Source: Odobenus rosmarus divergens
Lineage: Eukaryota; Chordata; Mammalia; Carnivora; Odobenidae
Length of the DNA stretch: 64,000 bases
Assembly: GCF_000321225.1 (NCBI RefSeq)
Contig: NW_004451414.1
Span: 233,932-297,931, forward strand
Reading direction: 5' to 3'
In this document: positions 55,770-64,000 of the stretch, in pieces
How the letters are laid out: each line of letters starts with the position of its first letter
Position numbering within the stretch: position 1 is the first letter of the stretch
The notes under the pieces: generated by a model
Seen by the model: the letters and a program-made list of their open reading frames with translations, nothing else
The model's database searches: none
Told to the model about the DNA's origin: nothing
Translations under genes and position numbers: made by a program

Positions 55770-56480
55770 GCCAGGGTGCACCGCTAGAGGATTCAAGTTC
55801 ATTTGGGAGGGACAGAAAAGGGTACCCATGGACGTATTTGAGTGGAGGTCCGAAGGATGAGGAAGCATTACTGAGGCAAAAGGGAGGGCATCCTGCCAGT
55901 GGAACAATGGGCAACAAGGCCCAAGGAGGAACCAATAGGAAATATTCAAGAACCGTAAGGAGATCAGTGTGAATGGGACCGAGAAAGCGGGGGCGAGAGT
56001 TGAGGAGGGAGGCACCGAGCCTGACAGGCCAAGTCAGAGGTTTTGATCTTCATTCTAAAAACAAAGACCACCATCCATCCACAGGATTAAAATAAAAAGG
56101 ACCATTGAGAAGATGACCCATCTGACAGGATAGGAGCAACGGATGGGTGGGGCATGCAAGGGTGCAGGAAATGCAGTGAGAGGTGGGGCTGCCGCAGTGG
56201 TCCAGACAGGTTGGAAGGGCAGTTAGTGAGCCTAACAAACGAGGGAGAGAAGTAGCCAGATGCAGGAAATACTGATGAGACAAGAGCCCTAGAGCTCAGT
56301 GCTTGATCAACTACAGGGTGAGAGGGACATGCTAAGGCGGACCCGTTTCTGCGAGGAGCAGCTAGGGAGACCACAGAATTACTCTCTGCCAACGAGAAGG
56401 TGACAGAAGAACAGGTGTCGTCAACCCTGAGGCATCCAAGTGGAAGTATCAAGCAAGCAGGGGAATTCAGAGTCCAGAAT
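55770..56480 (+). mobile_element. Ancient dispersed repeat, family not assigned
   Basis: 'GAGGCAAAAGGGAGGGCATCC', 'GGAGATCAGTGTGAATGGGACCGAG', 'GGTTTTGATCTTCATTCTAAAAAC', 'GCAGTGGTCCAGACAGGTTGG' and 'GAGGCATCCAAGTGGAAGTATCAAG' match in order a widespread mammalian mid-repetitive sequence that I recognise but cannot name. Two overlapping minus frames of 115 and 121 codons inside it are not genes. Confidence 0.5.
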
Positions 56481-57134
56481 ACAGAGAACCTTGAAGCACA
56501 TCTAACCTAGTTCAGCTTTAGGCTAAAATGTGTAGAACTTGGGGAAAATGTTGTCTTCTGACGTGGGAGAAGGACCAACAGAAAATGGACTTCTCTCCTC
56601 TTCTGAAGTCCGACACACCGAAGACAAAATGACTGGCATTCGTTCACTCCCCTTCTCCATTCATACACCTTCACTGCTCTAACAAGGCCACCCCTCTCCA
56701 ACTGGCCATTATGCTCACCTGCGGAGCTTTCAGGTCTCTTTACCGATAGAGATGCTTATTGGGACAACAGGGACAACATTTGACAGCAGGGAAAACAGCA
56801 AGAATTAAAGCAGTGGGCCTTTCTGATTGGCTCTAGCACAGTTCCCTTTTTCCTTCTAAGTGGGCTAACTGACCCTACAGGTCCTCAGAATCGGCAGCAC
56901 CGGGACAGCCTGCGGATGGCACACCTCCCCAGGACCGTTCTCCGCTGGGCCAGTCTATGTAACCAGTTTCTCTCGGCCCTGGGCAGGCTCTCTTGTCCAT
57001 TCTCTTTGAGCCACAAGCTAACGACCGTTGGGGGTCAGCGAGCGTGCCAACAGGAAGAACAGAAAAGCTTAAGGAATTTGTGTTGAAAGCTTTTCTTGTC
57101 CTTAGCACTCCAACTAAGCATTCACAAGTGATGT
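56481..57134. other. No recognised feature
   Basis: Anonymous sequence. A 77-codon minus frame and the start of a 152-codon plus frame (which runs on through MIR and SINE sequence) are not supported as genes. Confidence 0.45.
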
Positions 57135-57292
57135 GTGGTTTGCTATTTGCTACCTCTGTGTTTTTAGACGAGTTATTTAACCTTTACCTGAGTTACCTTA
57201 ACTGTAAAACAGGATACTGTTGCTTTCCTCGTAGGATCATCATGAGGCTGAAACAAAGTCACATTCGGGACGAACAACGGATGCTCAGAAAG
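57135..57292 (+). mobile_element. MIR SINE, plus strand
   Basis: 'CTACCTCTGTGTTTTTAGACGAG', 'ACCTGAGTTACCTTAACTGTAAAACAGG' and 'TCGTAGGATCATCATGAGGCTG' follow MIR order. Confidence 0.72.
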
Positions 57293-57297
57293 ATTTG

Positions 57298-57511
57298 GTT
57301 TTTTTTTTGTTTTTTTTTTTTTTTTGTAGAGAGGAAAGAACACGCACAAGCAGGGGGTGGGAGGGAAGGAGCAGAGGGGGAGAGAGAATCCCAAGCAGGC
57401 TCCATGCCCAGCAACGCGAGCCGCACTCGGGGCTCGATCCCACAACCTTGAGATTATGACCTGAGCTGAAATCAAGAGGACACTTAATTGAATGAGCCAC
57501 CCCAGTGCCCC
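57298..57511 (-). mobile_element. CAN-SINE, minus strand, old
   Basis: A long T-run interrupted by G at the left, 'GAGAATCCCAAGCAGGCTCC', 'GGGGCTCGATCCCACAACCTTG', 'GAGATTATGACCTGAGCTG', 'GAGCCACCCCAGTGCCCC' head at the right. The variant body resembles 10230-10423, probably the same older subfamily. Confidence 0.9.
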
Positions 57512-57539
57512 AGGATGGTCTCTATTTTAGAGGATTTTT

Positions 57540-57680
57540 TTTTTTCCAAAGGATGGTCCATGAACCATCAGAATTTCACCTGAGAGGTTTATAGAAAAAT
57601 CAGATTCTAGGCACTGCCCCTGCCCACTGAGATGGAGTCCAGATTTGTCTAGTGACAGAATCTTATTAACATCCCTTAGT
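57540..57680 (+). mobile_element. MER5-type hAT MITE fragment
   Basis: 'GGATGGTCCATGAACCATCAG', 'TTCACCTGAGAGGTTTATAG', 'CAGATTCTAGGCACTGCCCC' resemble the MER5A order 'GTGGTCC..GCAGCATCACCTGGGA..AATTCTCAGGCCCCACCC'. Confidence 0.6.
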
Positions 57681-57744
57681 TTGAGGAGCCATTTGTACCT
57701 GTGTGAAAATGTTGAAACATGTGAAGACTCTTTTGGTCCCAGAT

Positions 57745-57901
57745 CAGTGTTTCTCAACTTTAGCTCCCCATTTCATCACTGATGCTCAGGCCTCTACCCT
57801 GCCTAGTTAGATCAGAACCCCTGAGCATGGGGCTCAGGCATCAGTATTTCAAGTAGTACCAGGTGTGATTCTGGAGTGTCACCAGAGAGGAGAACCACTA
57901 G
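57745..57901 (+). mobile_element. MER5-type hAT MITE, near complete
   Basis: Terminal inverted repeats are visible: CAGTGTTTCTCAAC at the left and GAGAACCACTAG at the right. The interior 'GATGCTCAGGCCTCTACCC', 'TAGATCAGAACCCCTGAGCATGGGGC' and 'GGTGTGATTCTGGAGTG' fits MER5. Non-autonomous, no ORF. A second MER5 lies just upstream in the same direction. Confidence 0.72.
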
Positions 57902-58587
57902 TTTTGCTAAGCTACCAAAGAATTCTAACATTCTTTTAAAATTCCATTAATATCTAGCTACCCTCCCCTTTCTCTTTCTCTAATAGTCAGCCTCCTTCCA
58001 TCTTGGATACTGGTCTTCTTTGTTGTTAGTACTTTAACATAGAACCATCTAGTCTCTCCTAGCAGAGACCTCCAATATTTACCTATTAATAGCACTGCCA
58101 TGTTGGCATTCCCCTACTTAGAAATGCAACCCAATAGGCCACTGGGAGACAGGGCTGGAGGTTGGAATTGAGAAATGGTCTTGACTCCACAATCCCAGGA
58201 GACACAGACTCTCTGCCAAAGGTGTATGTGGTGGCCTGCAGAGGGAGTTAGGCAGATAAAGGGAAGTCCATTACCTTAAGAGTGGCAGCTGTGTAGAGGA
58301 GTGGCTTCTATGTAAAATCAGGCTTCTTTTATGACCTAGCTTTGTACAGTCGTTTAATTAAACTGTTCAGTTGCAATCTAATGGAATAAAAAAAAGGTAA
58401 ATCAAAGTAGTTAATTGCTGGGGTGGGGGAGAGCTAAAATTTTGGACAGGTGTCCTTGGCATATGGAAAACAAAACCAAAGTTAGCTAAAAATTTGAAAT
58501 ATGGAGACTTGGAAATTCTATGGTTCTTTGCTGTAAGTTTCTCCGTTTAATGGGAAATGACCCAGGGGCAGGGGCAGGGTGGGGAAT
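57902..58587. other. No recognised feature
   Basis: Anonymous sequence. Confidence 0.45.
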
Positions 58588-58810
58588 AAGACTTCTGGCT
58601 TTTTTTTTTTTTTTAAGGTTTTATTTGAGAGAGACAGAGAGACAGACTGACCAAGCAGGGGGAGCAGCAGAGGGAGAGGGAGAAGCAGGCTTCCTATTGA
58701 ACAGGGAGCCTGACGTGGGCCTTGATCCCAGGACCCTGGGATCATGACTTGAGCCGAAGGCAGACGCTTAACCAACTGAGCCACCCAGGCGCCCCAAGAC
58801 TTTTGGCTTT
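58588..58810 (-). mobile_element. CAN-SINE, minus strand, 15-bp target duplication
   Basis: AAGACTTCTGGCTTT (58588-58602) and AAGACTTTTGGCTTT (58796-58810), one mismatch. The insert reads AAGGTTTTATTTGAGAGAGA, 'GCAGGCTTCCTATTGAACAGGG', 'GATCCCAGGACCCTGGGATC', 'CTGAGCCACCCAGGCGCCCC'. Confidence 0.96.
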
Positions 58811-58975
58811 AATACAAGCAAGTTTATAAGCTCTTCTCTTAGAAATAGGATTGATTAGGGCGGGGGGTGGGAGGAGAAACACAGACCTCCATGAACTTGA
58901 AGATGGAGAAAACAAGAGGGTTTTAGAAGGTGCCTAAGGAAGCAAGAAGTGATACTTTTGGAAGAAGAACTGTTT

Positions 58976-59142
58976 TTGTTTTTAAAGATTTTATTTATTT
59001 GACAGAGAGATAGCGAGAGTAGGAGGGAGAAGCAGGCTCCCCGCTGAGCAGGGAGCCCGATGCGGGGCTCGATCCCAGGACCCTGGGATCATGACCTGAG
59101 CCGAAGGCAGATGCTTAATGACGGAGCCGCACTCAGGTGCCC
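58976..59142 (-). mobile_element. CAN-SINE, minus strand, short, altered head
   Basis: 'TTTTTAAAGATTTTATTTATTTG', 'CCCGATGCGGGGCTCGATCCC', 'CTGGGATCATGACCTGAGCC', then 'GACGGAGCCGCACTCAGGTGCC' where most copies read GAGCCACCCAGG. The second half lacks part of the usual CT-rich block. Confidence 0.92.
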
Positions 59143-62100
59143 TGAGCTGTTGTGTTTTATATGCTCACCTTAGCATGATCATATTGCAGCTTCCTTCGTC
59201 CCAGATCAAACCGGAGAAAATAGCTCAACATCAAGGATAATAAGCAATCAATCTGAGAAGAGGTATAATCTATGCATTTTAAACCTACCCTTAGGCCTAC
59301 CTGATCTGTAATCTTGCCTTCTGGTGCCTCTCTTCTCTCTTCCTCCTCTGCAAAGTGTTCTAGCCAACTGGCTGGTTTGTTTTTGAGACCTACATGCCTC
59401 GGTTACTTTGTCCCTGCTTGTGATAGGTTGCAAATAAGATTGGCAGATATGTTGCAAATAAAAATTTCCTCTTTAGACAGACATGATCAAGCTTTCTAGC
59501 CAATACTAAGCCTAAAGAGCTTCACATCTCAAACTATAACACAGTGTCCCACAAATTCCTCAGGCAAGACCCATGGTTGGGGAACGGATACATTCATTTT
59601 GCCTGATAGGGACTCAATTCCTGAGCCTATCCCCTTGAATGCATCCCAAGGATAGGCACCAGACCACAATGGCAGAAGAGAGACTCCAAGGCAGGCCAAG
59701 ACGAGCACAAGAATTGAGTATCAATTTGGTTACGGTTTACCTAGGTCCCATTTTTTAATCTTATTCTGTTCTAATAATCCCCCTTTCACTCTTAAAGTAG
59801 GGAAACCTATTTGAGATGATTTAAGGAGGAAATTAAATGGCTATCACATTGGGTCTTTATTCTTAGAGAAGAAACCCCCTAGGGAACTAACCCCCCCCCT
59901 AAATAGCCAACAAGCCAGAACACCCACTTCCTTCCTCATTTTCTCTTGGTCCTAAGGCAAAACCCCAGAAGAAGCCAACACTAACCAAGGAAATGGAGGA
60001 AACCGTATTGGGGGAAATTTGAGGAGGACAGGGATTGAGACTGCCCTGAGGGGGGGGTGGGGTATGAACAGGACTGCTCTGAATTTAATGGGTGATGTCC
60101 ATAGGACCCTAAATGAAACAAGGATTCTAAAATAAGTTGTTTGAAAGGCACTTCAGAAACATGGTGGGGATTATAAGAACATTCTGATCAAGATTCACCA
60201 GCCTGGATTCAGAAGGGGAAAAAAAAAAAAACCCAACACTGTCCCCCATACCCGCTGCAGCCTTTGAAGCTGGCTTTTTATTCTCCTGACAATGAGTCAG
60301 TGAGGGCGATACACTTGGGTTTTTCAAAAGCCTTTTGACATCGTTTAGCTTCTGGAGATAATAGCCAAAGCAAAAGTCACAGAATAAAAGATAAAATTTC
60401 ACATAGAAATCTAGGTCCTAGGGCCAAGAGGTGAAAGGAAGTGCCAGGCAATCTAGGATTCACACCTAACACACATGGCTGAGCCTACTGTTACTGAGGT
60501 CAGGGGAAACTCCCATCCAAGCCCTTTAAGGAACAATTATGTCTGGGAAGACACTTCTAATTCCACCCAAACCATCTTCAAATGTGTTCCCCCGGTCACA
60601 GAGGATAGGAAAGGATGAAGGCGGCTACACAGGGCAGTCTGAAACCACATCCTTGCCCAGGCTAGTAAAAGAATCTAGGTCAGCAACTGACCATTATATT
60701 TAAAAACAAAACAAACAGAACAACAAAAAACTAAGAGGGTAGGTCTTAGGTGTTCTTATTTCAAGAGAGTACAAGGGCAGTAAGAAATTTGGGTGGTGAT
60801 GGAGAGGCTTATGGCACGGTTTGCCTTGAGGCTTCCAGGGGTATAGGCTTCTCTCTGAACTCAAGTTGTTTGTTAAATTGGTATGGCTTTTTATAGGTCA
60901 ATCTTACCTCAAAGTTAACAAAACAAAACAAAACCTCTGATCTTGACCTCAAATTTTTCACCCTACCCAGTCATTTCCAGTTGTTTCTTCCTATAAATCT
61001 CTAGAAAGACAAAGGCTAACTCATCCAAAAACCAGAGATAAGTGGGAACTTCCAGCTCATTTATCAAGTTTGCACTAGTTCCCCTCATATGCTGCTCCCC
61101 CTCCCTTGAAGTTTCCATCCACTGCCTGAAAAGACCCCTCTAGAGGTAGATGCCCAGGCCTTGAGGAGACCTGTGCCCCTGTCCCACTGAAGGCCCACCC
61201 CCAGCGATAGACGTCTAAGAGCTGTTTATTACATGAGCCAGATTTCCAACCCTTTATGAGGGGGCCAGAATCAGACTTCTGATCCAACTGAACCACTCAC
61301 AGATCATCCGGGAGGGATTTGGAAGGTCAAGAGCGCTAAGCAGCCTCTGCTTCAGTTTGAGGGCTCAAAAAAACGAAGTCAGCTTGGGATAGCCCTATTC
61401 CTCCATATAGGCAAAGAACGGAAAAAGGATGTACAGGAAAGAGCTAGAGAGAGTCCTGACTGAATTTTTTTTTTTTTCCAGTCTATGAAACATCCTGGTC
61501 TTTTTGTTCATGTTGGCTACAATTGATGTCTCCTCCTTGTAAATCCCTTCCCTTGACTAAACGCATTGCCCTATTTTCTTCCGTCTTCTCCCTTCCCTCA
61601 CTATGGGGAGCATGGGAGATAAGAGTGTCCATCTCCTATGCCCCCAAAGCGCTACTTTGGCAATATCCTCGCATTGGTTCTGGAATGCTCTGATATTTAG
61701 TCATCAAAAGACTGAATAGAGGACGCAACCAGTCTGTCTCTAAGTTTCCAGTGAGCCCTGAGGGATCTTAGTTATTGGTGAGATGGACTATTATAGAAGA
61801 ATAATTTTAGAGTTGCCTTAGGCAGAGTGTGCCGTGCCTTATTTACCAATCTCACTAGCCTGGAGAGGATCTGGAGGACACACGGAATAGAAGACGCCAA
61901 CAGGCAACATTCAGAAAGTAAATGATGCCTTTCACACATCCTCTTCATTACATGTATTCTGGGAAGTGCAGATACTTTTTGGCCAAATATTCCAAGGCCC
62001 TACTTCTCTGGGAGGCTTCTGTATCCTGACATAGTTTTCAGGATGCCTCTAGTTCCCCAAGGAAAAGAGATGGTTACGCAGTGTTCCTAGAAAACTGAAA

Positions 62101-62616
62101 TTTCACAGATGTTCAGGCTATCTGCCATAAACAAATCCCCTGCAGAGATAAATTAGGATTTTTATTAGTGGACACACCAGAAGAGTGCTATTGAAATCAG
62201 AGTAATCTAAAATCTAGTTTTCAGGGAGTCTCCAAGGCTCCTTCCTTCATGGTTGTTTCATGTATTAAAAAGACACTTGAGTATCTACTATATCCCAGTC
62301 ACTAGGTTACATTGATGAGATGAGCAGAATTATCCAGAATTGAACTGGGGAGCTCACGCTAGGTTATCTGGACAGTAAGCCCATTGAGACAAAGGATTCT
62401 GCTTACCCACCAGAAGGGGTTGCACCTGAGCTTAGCTCTTCATGGAACCAGGGGCTTCCTTTTCAGAAGATTCTTTAAACTTCCATGGGTCACCTGGGGC
62501 TCCCAGAAAACTCCTTTAAATAGCTGGAACTCAAATCTAGATTGCCTAGTGGAAAAGTCATCTGATTATTCCCCCACTGAAGAGGCTGCTCTCAATTTTG
62601 CTCTCTAAAGAGGGAA
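59143..62616. other. Repeat-poor anonymous DNA
   Basis: About 3.5 kb with no repeat that I can name. Low-complexity spots: G-run at 60050-60060, A-runs at 60220-60231, AAAAC repeats at 60700-60730 and 60918-60933, T12 at 61466-61477. Minus frames of 69-91 codons (59248-59457, 60127-60402, 61075-61296) show no known motif. No promoter, splice or RNA-gene signature is convincing. Confidence 0.45.
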
Positions 62617-62985
62617 AGTATTATAAATTCATGTCCCCCTAAAGATTCACGTTGAAACCCTACCCACCCACCCCCCCCACACACACACACACACTTTGTG
62701 TGATGTTATTAAGAGGTAGGTCTTTGTAAGGTAATTAGGATTAGATGAGTTCATGAATGGGACTGGTCCCTTTACAAAAGTCATGAGAAAGCTTGCTTTG
62801 TCTCTGTTCTCCACCATGTGTAGCCTCCACCATGTGAGGCTACATTGCCAAGTCAGCATTCCACAAGCCAGAAGAGGGCTCTCACCAGAACTAGACCATG
62901 CTGGTGCCCTGAGCTCGGATTTCTGGTCTCCAGAACTATAAGAAATAAGTTTATTTTTTGTAAGCCACTCAGTCTAGATATTGTT
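62617..62985 (+). mobile_element. MaLR (MLT1-type) LTR, plus strand
   Basis: 'AAATTCATGTCCCCCTAAAG', 'TTCACGTTGAAACCCTACCC', a (CA)n run at 62678-62694 replacing the usual block, 'ATTAAGAGGTAGGTCTTTG', 'GATGAGTTCATGAATGGGACTG', CCACCATGTGAGGCTACATT, 'GATTTCTGGTCTCCAGAACTATAAG' (poly(A) region) and 'GCCACTCAGTCTAGATATTGTTG'. CCACCATGTG is duplicated nearby (62810-62833). Confidence 0.82.
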
Positions 62986-64000
62986 GGGGAGGAAAAAGTT
63001 TTCCTCAACCTTTTTAGGATCCCTGAGCGGTCTTCAAAAATTTAACTGACAAAGACAAGTTAACAAGAAAAAAAACACAAATTTAATGTAAGTTTAAGGA
63101 GACACAAGAGCCTTCATAAGGAAATAAAGACCCAAAGACGTGGTTAAGCTGGGTATTTTTAATATTCGGTTTGATGCAGAACCAACAGTCACGGAGAAAG
63201 AGGACAGGGTGAAGTAGGAGGTAAGTTTGGTAAACTAAGGGGTATATAGTGAGGCCAGTTTGGATTATTTGCAGCATCCCTTTTTCTTTGGAAGGAGGTT
63301 TCTTTCTGTTATAGGAAGGTTTATAGGACATACTTCAGGGAAGAAGGGCAGGGTACAGAGATCAGAGTGACTTCCCTGCTCCCCCCATTTTCTCAAACTT
63401 GATCGGCTTAAAATATTTAATACACCAACATTCTGGGGTAACGTATCCTGAACCTCATCAGTACTTTGTTCGAGCAGCCCACACGATTGAGACTGATCAG
63501 TAATGAGAAAGAGCTCTTCTCCTGAAGCAGAGCCCCGTATGTTTAGCATCCCCTAGCTCCACTACACTTGGTATAATGATGGATTTTTGCAGTTTTCTCA
63601 CTCTATCCTGGCCTTGAGATTTTCTCTATCCCTGATAAAACCTATTTCTTAATCCATGCCATAGAACAGAACAGAATTCTTCCCAACATTGGTGCCTATC
63701 ATAGGAGAGCTTAGAAGGGGCCCACCTGGAGGTCAGTTGATGAATGGCTAGCCCCACACAGGAAGAGGGGAAAAAAAAAAAGTCAACACAAATAATTGCA
63801 AATTGAGAAAAGTGCTGTTCACGTGGTAGGAAGGATCCCATGACAGAATAAATGTGGATACCAACTTAGGTGATATTTTCAGGGAAGACTTAATGTGACC
63901 CCTGATCAGTGAAAAGGGCCAACCAGCCACGTGAAGAGCTGAGGGCGGCACTGTCTAGACAGAGAGCACGGTACAAGGGATGTCCCCGGGAAAGAGATGA
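62986..64000. other. No confident feature; possible old LTR-like repeat
   Basis: 63030-63560 has repeat-like composition ('GACAAGTTAACAAGAAAAAA', 'CATAAGGAAATAAAGACCC', 'GGACAGGGTGAAGTAGG', 'GAGATCAGAGTGACTTCC') that recalls an old ERV LTR, but I cannot name it and see no ends. Minus frames of 67-94 codons are unsupported. Confidence 0.3.

Noticed and set aside
56087..56452. 121-codon minus-strand ORF overlapping another of 115 codons
   Set aside because: Both fall in an ancient dispersed repeat and show no domain.
56993..57451. 152-codon plus-strand ORF
   Set aside because: It runs through MIR sequence and across the T-run and body of a minus-strand SINE, so it is a chance frame.

Overview
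The window looks like a gene-poor, repeat-dense piece of mammalian nuclear DNA from a carnivore, most likely an arctoid caniform (bear, seal or mustelid type). The evidence is the many copies of a tRNA-Lys-derived SINE with the head GGGCGCCTGGGTGGCTCAGT, a tRNA-like first half, a CT-rich second half and an AATAAA/A-rich tail. Copies of this form fit the CAN-SINEs of arctoids better than the dog-specific SINEC_Cf form. L1 copies ending in the carnivore-type 3' end (CATCAAAAACTAATGATGTA) agree. I found no host protein-coding gene, rRNA, true tRNA gene or CRISPR array that I can defend. The window is best read as intergenic or deep intronic DNA. Family names are from memory of consensus sequences and were not checked against a library.

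Layout. 1-1.4 kb: a young L1 end beside an ancient L1 that has become unusually CpG-rich. 1.4-7 kb: mostly anonymous DNA with L2, MIR and an MLT1-type LTR, and one possible decayed coding fragment near 3.3-3.6 kb. 7-10.1 kb: a 3-kb 5'-truncated L1 with a broken ORF2, next to a SINE. 10-24 kb: sparse old repeats, three MaLR-type LTRs (14.8, 15.6 and 23.6 kb), two SINEs, and a tiny inverted ('twin-primed') L1 insertion at 20.1 kb.

24-37.3 kb is the most structured region. An ancient L1 on the + strand is split by a second L1 that still has a GC-rich minisatellite 5' end. That second L1 contains a minus-strand ERV-L pol fragment, a SINE and a 50-N assembly gap. The first L1 then resumes and is cut again by five SINEs (one nested inside another), an MLT1-like LTR, an L1 with a double 3' UTR, and a 1.07-kb L1 with a perfect 16-bp target duplication. 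37-43 kb is mostly anonymous. 43-47 kb is ancient minus-strand L1 sequence holding a younger minus-strand L1. 47-64 kb is anonymous DNA with MIR, L2, MER5, MLT1 and SINE copies, plus a SINE/L1 chimera near 55.6 kb that appears to be flanked by one target duplication.

No genes act together here. What the window records is a history of retrotransposition: truncation, inversion, 3' UTR exchange, possible 3' transduction and nesting. I see no new biological system in the pathway sense. The most unusual items are the double 3' UTR L1 lineage, the chimeric insertion, the CpG-enriched old L1 and the nested 13-kb block.
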